The notes below the pieces were generated by a model, which was given only the letters and a program-made list of their open reading frames with translations, did not search any database and was not told the DNA's origin. This document shows positions 38,509 through 52,200 of a stretch of 64,000 nt of DNA, one piece after another (the stretch's first letter is position 1; the number at the start of each line of letters is the position of its first letter). Made by a program: the position numbers and the translations under genes. This DNA comes from Petrosia ficiformis (lineage: Eukaryota; Porifera; Demospongiae; Haplosclerida; Petrosiidae): positions 6,133,718 through 6,197,717 of the forward strand of contig OX345639.1 of the NCBI GenBank assembly GCA_947044365.1, in the 5' to 3' direction.

Positions 38509-41500
38509 TGTGTGTGTGTGTGTGAAATTTTGAAGGAGTACTTCAGTTCAACAAGAATCTGTGTACTAAGTTACACTTTTATAAAGCCCTAGTATTCAGA
38601 GTACACAGAATGGCAAAGATTCTAGTGTTATCAGGACTCTTTTCAGGATTGATATACACATGTACATATATCCTATACTACAAACCCTATTCTCAAGCAA
38701 TGTTGTGTTTAAAATGGGCAATGTTGTGTTTATCATGTCACATGTCGATGCTAAATACTTAATAAGTATCATATATACCATTACAGTGAAACCCCTCTAT
38801 TCTGGACACCCTTGGGACAAATATAAGTGTCCTGATTACAGGGGGTGTCCTCATTTTAGTGGTGAATTTATATTATAAAGCAAAGTTTGGGACATTTGTA
38901 AATGTCCTTAACTCATTTCAAGATGTCCTAGAGGATGTCACATATATTGTAGTTCATTATAATTAGTGTTGTTTTAGTTAACTATAACTATAACTAAAAC
39001 CCCTTTTCATAAGGCATTTTGACTTTTAGTTAACTAAACTATAACTAAATTACAGGTCTACTGTAATAACTATATACATGTACATGTATAACTAACTAAA
39101 ATGAAAATTGGCCAATAATGGGCACTTTTAGTTAGTTAACTAAAACCCTTTTAGTAAGCCCAATATTATTTTAGTTAATTAAACTATAACTAAACTAAAA
39201 GTTTGAGAAACCAGGCATACTATAACTATAACGTTATTTTTGTCAAACTATAACAACACTAATTATAATACATGTATATGTACATGACTTACATTATGTA
39301 TGAGTATGTAATCTCCTTTTACATGTATGTCTACAAAAGATTTAAAAATTAAGGAGTGTATTTGTGATGTGGGTATTTCTATAAGGGGAGTACTGCAGTT
39401 ACTGTAAAACAACATAGTGAGATTGTGGTTAGGTTTTGAAAGAGATTCGTTAGTCATCTGTATATGTATAACGTGTAATTCAATATAATTATTATCCTGT
39501 GTTTAGATTTATTGACAATGCACTACACAACATCTCCATGTACATTATATTAAGGGAGTTGTACATAAAATTATCACAGGTAATTAAGTACAGGATAATA
39601 GTTTAGTATTGTTAATAATGCAGTACCAACAGAAAACCATCTAGTATCATGTGTCTAATTGAACTGATCAGGTGTCATTAAGATCATAGTATATACAATG
39701 TATGTGTGTATACATTTCATTTGTAATGTATATTTTCCTGTTTGGCAGGAGTTGGTGATTATGTGGAAGAGGATGAAGTTATTGCCGAGATTGAAACAGA
39801 TAAAGTGAGAAAACATATAATAGAAAAAAACATGTGAGATCAATTGTTTCATTATTTCATGAGGCAATGACCCTCCCCCTCTTTAAACACTTCCTAGTCG
39901 GCCATTTTTTACAAGAAACCATACAAATGTGTTAGTCTCTTGTACAAAGTGGCTGAATAATGAACATTTAAAGAGTGAAAAAGGCATTGTTTTGTGAATT
40001 GATTTGGGATAGTGTTTGGTGAAAGATAGTTCAAATTTTAATTTTGTTTGTACATGTACATGTACATGATTATTAAATAATTATATACGCTACCTCCACA
40101 ACACATATCCGGTGTCTGAAAGAATGTAATAATTATACAAATATTATGTGTAATAGATACTTACTATTTACTATGCTCTCATACATGTACATGTACATGT
40201 ACATGTACTTTTACTTATTGTTAACATTCTGATCACACTGTATATCACACAATAGACAGACATGTTTTAGATATTATGTACATGTACGTATGTTGTGGGC
40301 ACAATTATTACTGTTTTAAAACAAGCCTTATCTGGGTCATTACTTCATATAAGGATAGTATAGTAGCTATATTACACATTCTAATACTTATACAAACCAC
40401 AAAATACAATAATTTCATGCTTGAGTAAGAACTGATATAACCCTAACTATGTCAGAATTCCTAACAATTCTTATATCATATGAGACTATATAAATGTAAC
40501 ATAATTTCATGACTTCTTATATGAAGAAACAACCCTTACCTGACAACCCTCACCCAAACCCATCACCTTAGACTAATCCTAATCCTGTAAACCTTAAATT
40601 ATAAACTCCAAACACTTAATCCAGCAAGCATTGTTTCACTCACTCTCCTCTTTCAGCCTTATTCATAGAATTTAGCATTTATTTTCAATGTGGAGGCAAG
40701 ATCAGCAAAGCATTAGCATTGTTACAAACCACTTGTATGGCTTTACTTCTGATCGAGTACTATTTCCAGTCGACTCCTAATGAGGTTCTGACGGCACACA
40801 CATACTGGCTGCCTGGTGCACGACTGAAGCATTCAGTACCACTCGTGCAGTATATAGAGGATTATGAAATGCTGATGGTTGTCTTGTCATAGCTCAGTGG
40901 TGAGAGCACTGGTGGCTTATGTCAGTGGCCCTGGGTTCAATTCCAGCATTTTTTCACTTTCCTCTTTCAGCCTTATTCATAGAATTTAGCGTTTGCTTTC
41001 AATGGAAGCAAGTTTATGATGGTTTAAAGCGTTTGCAGTTGTATATGTAAATTGGATTGAAACTACTGTTGTACCTATGCAAGGTTTCACCTGTAATTCA
41101 GATACCAAAGTATCACAGGCAACTAAAATTGTCTATATATACCTACACCTATATCTGTGTTCACTCATTTTACTAGTATATGGTTTATGTTCATCTCTAC
41201 TTTCTACCACTGCTCTAGCCACTTCTGTAGAAAAATGAAACTCACAAATTACTAGAAAAGATGGAAATATCTCAACAAATATGAATCTAAGTATTGTATC
41301 AATGTTTTCCTACAGTAAATAGTGGCTATAGAGTTTAAAAGCCTGGTCTGTAGAGTATCTGTATCTGCCCTATACTACTTATCTATAACAACTATACTTA
41401 CTTGAGTATAGGCACCTATACATTCACCTTGGTATAACACATGTTGGAACATACATGTACATGTATATGTGTATATACACGTAAATGTATGTTATCAGTA

Positions 41501-44500
41501 ACTGTAAGAGGCTTCTATATTTTCACACATGCAAACACTTACTTAAAATATTGTAATTATTGTTTATCAAGTTCCATATCTAGTTTTGTAAATATAATTT
41601 ATGGGAATATCAAATTAATAATATGGAATGTGTTTGATTTGATATATGTCCTTGAAAATATTCTAAGTCTTCTTTTAATACTTTAAATGATATTAGTGAT
41701 GTAGTATGTACTTGTATGTATTTTTTATTATATTAGGAGAGTTGCCAATATATAAATTTTAGGTGATGAAGGATAAGTGCTAGGTGACAACGTTAATAGT
41801 TACTATTGTTTGTGTTATTAGCTAGTGTTAGGTTACATGTACATGTGATTATACATGTATTACATGTATCACATACATGTACATGTGATTTGTGACTATA
41901 AATGTTTGGTTCAATGGTTTTGTGGTGTCTAGAATAGACACCACAAAATCATTACGGTGTACTGAAGTACAGAAAAATATTTCTAACTTTCGATTGGAAT
42001 GATTAACGATCTTTTTTCCTGTACCATTTTCGTATAATTATCTTTCCCATTCTTTTTTGTGTATGTCAACTTTCAACTCATTGCTTCATTATTGAGTTAC
42101 AGTATAATCATGTATTAACCTTCTGACATTAAACTATACACTATGTTACATATAAAGCCATCACAATTAGGGCTGCCGGTATGTAGTTGTTTCAAGGCTT
42201 TTTCCTTGTTATAATGAGAAACATTTAAACAGTTGGAAGTTGTATTTGATATATTGAGATTATATTTGATGAATAGTAGGTATTGGAATATCAATAATAA
42301 GGTATACCATATTGTAATATTAGTGAATACCATGCACCTCTAATCACAATCTAATTTTGATGTCATGTGCATATTAACAGACTTAAGCTATACTTGTATG
42401 CTACATAATCAAATCATATTGAATTACACATCAGTAATAAACATTACATCATTACATACCTTATATATTAGACTACCTTTATATAATCTATTTACTCAAT
42501 AGTTAGTTACATACATTTTACAGTCTTGGATCCTCCTCCTCTCTCCAAATAATCAATTTCTGGATTTACCTACATTTGTTACCCCTCACACAGTATGGTG
42601 GTCATTGTTTGCCACCCACAAAAAAATTCATGTATGAGACCTTCACATCTTGAAACTAGTACAACCAGTACAACTAGTACAACCAGTACAACTAGTACAA
42701 CCAGTACAACTAGTACAACCAGTACAACTAGTACAACCAGGACAACTAGTACAACTAGTACAACTAGTACAACCAATACAACTAGTACAACTAGTACAAC
42801 TAGTACAACCAATACAACTAGTACAACTAGTACAACCAATACAACTAGTACAACCAATACAACTAGTACAACCAATACAACTAGTACAACTAGTACAACT
42901 AGTACAGCCAATACAACTAGTACAACTAGATGAACTAGTACAACCAATACAACTATTAACCAATATTGGTTGTACTAGTTGTACTAGTTGTACTAGTTGT
43001 ACTAGTTGTACTAGTTGTATTGGTTGTACTAGTTGTACAACCAGTACAACCAATACAACTAGTACAACCAATACAACCAATATACAACCAGTACAACTAG
43101 TACAACCAGTACAACCAATACAACTAGTACAACTAGTACAACCAATACAACTAGTACAACTAGATGAACTAGTACAACCAATACAACTATTATAACTATT
43201 ATAACCACTACACAACCAATACAACCAGTATAACTAGTACAAGTAATTGGCCTTACGATACACCTTAATGTTCCTTCTACCCAATTGAGGTTATTAGGAA
43301 TGTGAATAGACTTTAGGTACATCACCTTTCACTTGGGTTGTAGTACAAATATGATAATAAAAAGGAAACTGAATCACTCTACAATTAAACTACTGCAGGG
43401 TATAATCCCTGCATGTACGATCACATTTCCAGTACATGGAAAGCCCAAACTTAGCCAGTACTATAGTATAATTATAGTGTAATGACTACTGCAGGGTATA
43501 ATCCCTGCATGTACGATCACATTTCCAGTACATGGAAAGCCCAAACTTAGCCAGTACTATAGTATAATTATAGTGTAATGACTACTGCAGGGTATAATCC
43601 CTGCATGTACGATCACATTTCTAGTACATAGAAAGCCCAAACTCAGCCAGTACTATAGTATAATTATAGTGTAATGACTACTGCAGGGTATAATCCCTGC
43701 ATGTACGATCACATTTCTAGTACATAGAAAGCCCAAACTCAGCCAGTACTATAGTATAATTATAGTGTAATGACTACTGCAGGGTATAATCCCTGCATGT
43801 ACGATTACATTTCCAGTACATGGAAAGCCCAAACTCAGCCAGTACTATAGTAGTTTAATGTCATAAGGTTAATACATGATTATAATTATACTGTAAGTTT
43901 GTAACTCAATGGATTGAAATTTGACGTATATGTACACAAAAAGAACTGGAAGAATAATTTGATCGTTGGTCATTCAAAACTAAAGTTAGGAATATTTTTC
44001 TAAGGTCACAGTGATTGTGATCCAGTTTAATTATTTATTCTGTGTTGTAGAGATTGTGTAATACATTTACTCATCTTATTAATGAATGTTTCACATATTA
44101 TTGTACTAGTGTTTGTTATGTATCACATTAAATCTGAGTACATGTACATGTACATGTATTTATGAAAATATCGTGATTCTCTGATAATATTACTAAACTC
44201 TATATACAGTGGTGTCATTTAGGAAACCTGCAAATTGAAGCATGGAGGTTGTTAGCAGTAATGTCCAAGTTTGGTATTCTTTCCATCAACACAAATCTTC
44301 TATCACCTGTATTCTATAAGTCTAACTTCCATTTCATACACTTTACATGCCTTGCAGGACTTTACGGGGATGATAGTCAGCATAGTTTAATCTCACTTTC
44401 TCACAGCATATCTTTCCTAGATTTAATAAACATTTATAGAAGTACATACATTTTTAACTAGTTTTGGTTTGTAGCTTCAGTTACTTACAACAGCTGAGAA

Positions 44501-46177
44501 TTATAAATATGATTGTTATCATTCTTGTAACATTTTCCGTTATACACTATAAAGTCTGGAAGCAAATCAAAAGCTTAGAAAATGATCAAAACACAATTTA
44601 TTTTCTTTTAATTATTATCTAATAACATTATGTCTGCTATTAGAGACAATGTTTGCTATTTGTGGTAGGTGTGTAATGTATGTTTGTAATCTGAAGTGGG
44701 CATTGAATAATTTATATATAATTAGTGGTTAATTGACCGTTGTTTCAGAATGTGAAAACATTTTATACTCTAAATTCTAAAATTGTTTCATGAACTGTGA
44801 CAACAATTTGATGACATTTAGGTATGTACACTGTACAGTATAACCCACTTAGTTTTAGTTACTGTCAAATTACTGCTTAATTGCATAAAGCCCTTTTTTG
44901 TTTGTTGGTTTTCAAATACTTGTATATGTTGTGGTTCAATCATATCACCTGAGTATGAGGCTAGATATTAGAATACACTGATTATGACTACTGTAGTGTA
45001 TTGGTTTATTAGAATACACTGATTATGACTACTGTAGTGTATTGGTTTATTAGAATACACTGATTATGACTACTGTAGTGTATTGGTTTATTAGAATACA
45101 CTGATTATGACTACTGTAGTGTATTGGTTTTAGCTGATCACTTATCGTTTTTTAAAATTCTTTATTACCAGACTTCTATTTCAATTCCGGCACCAGTTTC
45201 TGGTATTATTGAAGAAATAATTGTTCCAGATGGAGAGACTGTACAGGCTGGATCAGAGCTGTGTAAAATAAAGATCACAGGTAATCATATTCACACACCA
45301 TTTAGTTACATTTCATAAGGTTACAATATTGAAAGCAACATGTACTGTATGTCTTTTGATTTCACTCTTTATCATTACATACATTGTACATTGCAGCTAC
45401 GACATCAATAATGTAAATTCACTGCTACATACGGTATATGTCAATAAAATGTCAATGAAATGTCACCATACAATACAGTAATTACTCAATAGTTTGATTT
45501 CCACACTACAGTACTTCAACAGTAATTGATATACACATGTACTTGTCAATTCAACACCACAGTAGTGAGACGTTAATTACTATACTACTGACAGTAAAAC
45601 TAACGGTGACTTTTTATTGTATATTACCAAATAATAAACAACAGTAAAGCTCATTCGTGTTCACCTTGTCCTCAGGAAAATGTTCATAACTTTAGTTTGA
45701 AATGACCAATAATCGTTTTACCTGCAGAATTTTCATATAATTTTCCTTCCCGTTCTTTTTTGTGTATGTAAAATTTCACTTCATTATACAGTTATAGTCA
45801 AACAGTAATAAGCAATGGTAATCTAATGATTGCATGTTTTGAGGTAATTGTAATAATTAAAACAAGTGTATATAGAGAAAAAAAGGATCCCTATGATTGC
45901 TTTATGGTGTCCAGCATTCAGTAATCATGGCTGACTTTGTCATGCCTGAAACACAACACAACTGCCTATTATAGTTTATATTTTGATTATCTACTCTCTT
46001 TACCTCTTGTAGAACTTTAGGAATATATTTCAGGTAGAATAGTTAGCTAGTAGTTCGTATATTGCACAGCTTTTCATCTGTAGAGCTTACGCACCACGCC
46101 CATTAATTGACCGAGCCCCCTGGAATGACGCAACTTCCTTAACTATGTATACAACACATACTCGCGAAGTGACACAA

Positions 46178-46231
<54 letters not shown>

Positions 46232-49200
46232 CGAACCCGTGGGAAAGCAATCATAGGGATGGCCCTACGGGCCATAAAAACCTTAGGTAATGGTAATAGT
46301 AATAGACAGTCAAGTACATGTGTAATAGTATTACTAATAGTAATATACATGTACAATATCAATGTTGAAGTACATGTAATAGTAATAATAATTCTTAAGT
46401 AATATGTTCATTTAAAGTAGAGCCAGTAGAGAGACGTTTTAGTATTGGAGGGAAATCTTTCTGGCCAGAAAGGTGCAGACTTACTGATTCTGTTTTTGAG
46501 AAACTCATGAACATTAAATGCAATGGTCATTTAGTTTAAAAGAAGAAAGAAACCTCAATGCTATAGTAATCCATAACAGTAACACTGACTTACAATGTAG
46601 GCAGTAATAGTAATAGAAATATACTGATTTTTATGGTAATAGTAATATATTAATTACACTGACTTGGGAGGTATTAGTAATAGTAATTGAAATATATTAA
46701 ACTGACTTTGGATGTATTAGTAATAGCAATAGTAATATATTACACTAACTTTGGATGTATTAGTAATAGTAATAGTAATATATTACATTGACTGTGGATG
46801 TATTAGTAAGGGTAATTGAAATATATTACACTAACTTTGGAGGTATTAGTAATAGTAATAGTAATATTTTACATTGACTGTGGATGTATTAGTAAAGGTA
46901 ATTGAAATATATTACACTAACTTTGGAGGTATTAGTAATAGTAATTGTGATTTTTAAGGTAATAGTAATAGTAATATATTGCACTGAAAGCTTTTTATTT
47001 GGCACTGCACAGTTCTCTCTTTGGGCCAGTGGCACGGTTAATTATGATTATATTGTCACTAACAGCATTAAATCTTCGTTAATTGGCTAAAGATGTATTC
47101 CTTATGGCACACACTAACCATTGTTGAGCCAATTTGGCCCATGCTTCAAAAAGTATCAAGAACTCTGTTAATTACTATCCATCAGATTATTATCCATCAC
47201 AAGTTTATTTTATAAAAGAAAATTTCAGCCCTTCTACCTGAAAAAGTGCTTTAGTAAAAATATTATCCAGTATCATTATGTATGTATTACAATAAGATTA
47301 GTCTCATTGTCTTACCTTAACGCTTATAACATTTACATAATGTAGCTCAATTGTTCTTACTATTTCCTGTTCTTCTGTACATAATTATTGTCTATTTTAA
47401 CTCTTTTCCTCAATGATAATTGCTAGTTACTTGAGATACCATGGGAACCTTACATAATTATTACATAAACACATACACATATGAATGACATTTTTACCTA
47501 TCGGTTCTACTCAGATAGAGTCTTTTGAATTAGTGAATTGTTACAGTTGCTGTAAACAATTAATCATAATCTTAGTGAATGAGTGGTAGTACCACTGTGG
47601 TACATGTTTGAGTTATGATATTCACTCTGTTCATTATATAGACTATTTGAATTGACTAATCAGATTGCACGATTACAGGTTGCTAAATATTTACTTATTA
47701 ACTCCCCGGGCTTACTTATTAACTCCCCTGGTTCACTTATTAACCTATGATTTATTAAGAATAAACAATGAATATAGCATGAAGGATGAACAGTCTAACT
47801 GTTCAATAATGAAAATTGAAGATCATCTTACTGAGGGCGGAGCCCAATGTAATTTAATGTTTCCAATGTAGTTCTATTGCGCGTGGAAACCAAGAATACA
47901 GTATTTAAGCAATTAGATTATAGTTATTATTTTGTTGGATAGAAGACATAACAAGAAAGCCATGTAGTACTCTTCTTTAGCTATGGAAAGATAGCAAGGT
48001 GATCGATAGCACGAGTGTTTTGCTCTCGAGGGCAACGCCCACATCTCAATTTTGTCAGCTGTGTAACTTTTGGATTTCAAAAAGCTGAAGATTTTAGCTT
48101 ACATAGTTGGACAGAAGACCTTTTAAGAAGGCCGTGGATACTCAGACTTCAGAAATTCAGAGTTGCAGTTGAGTGAATTGAGGCAAGTTTTTAGTTCTTT
48201 TATATTTCGACGCGATGTTGCTAGGCGCTGTTTTACTGGCAATTTGACTTACTGGAATAATGATTCGTCTGATTTAAGCATAATTTTTGGTTGCCAAGAG
48301 ATGAGGTAAACGAACACAGGCAAGCCTCAACCAGTCTGGTAGTTGCATTTCATATAATAAATACCTTAGATACCGTTTTCGCGGTTAATACGTGTGTTAA
48401 TAATCCCTCGAAAGCCCATAGCAACCTTGCACTACGCGCTCGGTTGCTATATGGCTTCCTCGGGATTATAAACATGCGTATGAACCGCGAAAACAGTATA
48501 TAACCTACATGTATGTTTATAACCCAAGTCATTTGTTATGTTAACCAGAGTGACTCTGGACAAGTGACATGACAACCACTTTTTTGGTTTGAGGCGGCAA
48601 TGTGTAATGTAAACACAATATACTATACCAGCCAAATTGATTTGAAGTGGTGAAACAATATTCCTTTTACAATACAACATTCAATGAAGATAAAACTTCC
48701 TGTGACATCTTAACGTACACCTTTAATAAGGATACAGGGTCAGTGTTCCTGTGACATCTTAACATACACCTTTAATAAAGGATACAGGGTCAGTGCCAGA
48801 GCTTGATATTAGCAGTTATCCCTTGGACAACTACTTGAGGAAATCAAGTCATGGGGCTATTATTATTCATAATCTGTGTGTGTTTGGTAATGATTGGCTA
48901 GTCTTGGCAGCGTACTTATCTATGTATATTACCAGATGCAAAATTGTTGATACATTTTGAAGCATGGGCCAAATTGGGTCAAAAATGGTTAGTGTGTGTG
49001 CCATTGGTAATACATCTTGAGCCAATTAACAAAGAGTTAATGATGTTAATGACAATAAATTATAATTAACTGCACCATCTGGCCCAAAGAGAGAACTAAC
49101 TGTACACCATATGAGCTTATCAAAACCTCTGATCAGATGTATCAATACAAATGTCATTTTGCTCTCCTCATCCAAAGGTTTAAATCACTTATTATCGTAT

Positions 49201-52200
49201 TAGATGTTAGGGGCTTATCCCTATTAGAGTGTAATGAGGTTGGGGCTTATCCCTATCAGACAGTAATGAGGTTGGGGCTTATCCCTATTAGACAGTAATG
49301 AGGTTGGGGCTTATCTCTAATAGACAGTAATGAGGTTGGGGCTTATCCCTATTAGACAGTAATGAGGTTGGGGCTTATCTCTATTAGACAGTAATGAGGT
49401 TGGGGCTTATCTCTATTAGACAGTAATGAAGTTGGGGCTTATCCCTATTTGACAGTAATGAGGTCGAGGCTTATCCCTATTAGACAGTAATGAAGTTTGA
49501 GGTTATGGGGACTTACTAATCATTGGTAAACAATGTAGTTATACATTTAATTCTTAATTCTGCATACAACTTTTACGTAAACAAGATATATGGAGAAAAC
49601 GTATCCCTGTGATCAATCAGTCAGAATGTCCAGCAGGTGGCTCACTATTTTCACACCCTGGCCATATTAGATATAGTTTCCAACGTTACTTATTGATTAT
49701 AATTACACACACACACACACACAGTTAATTACATATAGTTCTTATTTCAAGTTACGACATCATAATTTTAATTTCAAGTAACAACATCATAATTTTACCT
49801 ATGTATGTAATGTAGGTATGTTGTGCATAAAGCCAACAAACATACTATTTTATCAGTTCTCTATTTTGTATTTTTCGGGGTTTCTATTTATGCAAGTATA
49901 GAGTTTAGAACTTTAAATAATATTAGATTAGTATAATTATTTCTATGATGACCTATTCAAGCAAAGCTAACTAGAGCCTACATGTACTTGTATGGTAATA
50001 CATTATATCAGTAGATTGATGGTAAAACTATTAATATGAATTACAGGCAGTGTATTATTATGTGTAGATATTGATTATTGGTAAAGACTGTGTCAATGAA
50101 TTGATTATTGGTAAAGACTATGTCAATGAATTGATTATTGGTAAAGACTATGTCAATGAATGATAAGAGATATGTATGAATCACTATGGTACCATGTTGA
50201 TTAATACCGGTAATAAGTGTTGACTCTATGCTATGTCTATTAAATAGTAAGGGATATTCCTGTAAAGAATCCTCTATTGTACTATGTTGATAATAATAGG
50301 AAACCTATACATGTTTGTGCATACACAAACACACACACACACACACACACACGAATGAGATATCTATGAATCCCTATGGCGGCACCATGTTGACTATTAC
50401 CGATAATAAGTATAACTGTCTATGCTATGTCTATTAAATAGTAAAGGATATTCCTGTAAAGAATCCTCTATTGTACTAATGTTGATAATAGTTTAGGTGT
50501 AATGAAACCTACAAATGTATATGTGCATACACAAACACTTACACACTGTCACACACACACAAATGATAAGAGATATCTATGAATCCCTATGACACCATGT
50601 TGACTATTACCATTAATAAGCTATGTCTATTAAATAGTAAAGGATATTCCTGTAATGAATCCTCTATTGTACTACATGTATGTCGTGAATGATAAGAGAT
50701 ATCTCTAGTCTGTGGTGAAAGTCAATTGCTGTATGTCAATTGTTCAAGTACATGAAGTGATGAACCCCTCATATAATATAATGTCTAGACTAGTGATTGT
50801 TCATGTACATGAAGAGGTGAATCCCTCATATCATAAATGATAATATAATGTCTAGACTAGCAATTGTTCATGTACAGGAAGGGATGAATCCCTCATATCA
50901 TAATTTAAGGTAATGGATACTTTCATCCTACTATATGTTGATTATATAGTAAATTGATATGCTACATGTATGCCTTTATAGTACATGATGTAATTCTAGA
51001 TTGTACATTCTCTCAAGCCTCTCATGTGTGAAGTAGTGGAGTAAGTACTGAACGTCATTCAAACATTTCTTGGCCTTAGAAAAATGTTAATAACTTTAGC
51101 TTGGAATAACCAACAATATTTTTTCCTGCACCATTTTGATATAATTATCCTTTTTGTGTATATCAAATTTAAAATCTTCATTATTGAGTTACAGTATAAT
51201 GAATATAATCATGTATTAACCTTATGACATTATACTATACACTATACTACATATAGTCCTCATTTTGAGCTCATCATGGCAGACTTTGCAACATTTTTGT
51301 GTAGTAAAATGTGGATAGTAATATACTGGTTTCTTTTTTGGTGGAGGAAATGTCAAAGTATCGATTAGCAAAAATAAATGTGAATACATTTTAGGCAATA
51401 ATGTAGCAACTACATGAAAGGTAGTCTGCAGCATGATCCTCCACGAACCTTTTGAAATTTTGGTGTTCTGAAATTGATCCAGATTATCAAATCACTTTTA
51501 GCTTCTCTCCCCTCTGTATGAACCCCTACTCATTCATACATATGTTGTGAAAGAGTATTTGAATGGGTAGTTACCATAATACCTGAATGTAGATCTCTAT
51601 ACCAAGTAAATAGTAGCTTATTGTCAACCCTCACATTGCTCAAATCACTAGCTGGAACTCCCTCCTTTGGTTACTTTCCTTTCGGCAAAATCTACTGCAT
51701 AGTTTGAAGGATAAATTCTAGTTATATCCATCACAAGTTTCTTTTGAAAACATAATAACACAATAAAATATTCTTTATAAGAGAACATTTCAGCTCAAAA
51801 GCCTTCTTCAGCTAGAATGAAGCTTGTAGTTGAAGAAGGTGTTTGGCCTGAAACATTCTTTTATAAAGAATATTTTATTATTCATAGAAACCTGTGATAG
51901 ATCTGGATATATAAAATACACTAAGTATCCTTTATGGAATTCTAGCTGTACTGTTTCACTTATAATTATTCTAAACTCTGCCTGCCAATTATCAAGCATG
52001 GAGAAGATTTAGAATCTCTACATAACTTCTCAAAAAGAATTGCTTGTATAAAATAAATTTTCATTTTGGAAAAAATAATTTGACCGGGAAACCATTGATT
52101 TTGAAAGGTACTCTAACAAATGTGATAAATAAAATTTTGATCATTCTTAAATGATTGAATGATTGTTTGTTTTCGAAACATGTATTTTCTGTTACTAAAC

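Noticed and set aside
40883..40955. Functional tRNA gene on the plus strand
   Set aside because: The anticodon loop would have nine bases and there is no matching acceptor stem. SINE-like is more likely.
42579..43325. Val/Leu- and Ser/Cys-rich open frames
   Set aside because: Artefacts of the 9-bp array. No splice signals or start context.
46145..46402. Tyr/Ile-rich open frames
   Set aside because: Frames through a TA microsatellite inside a family C MITE.
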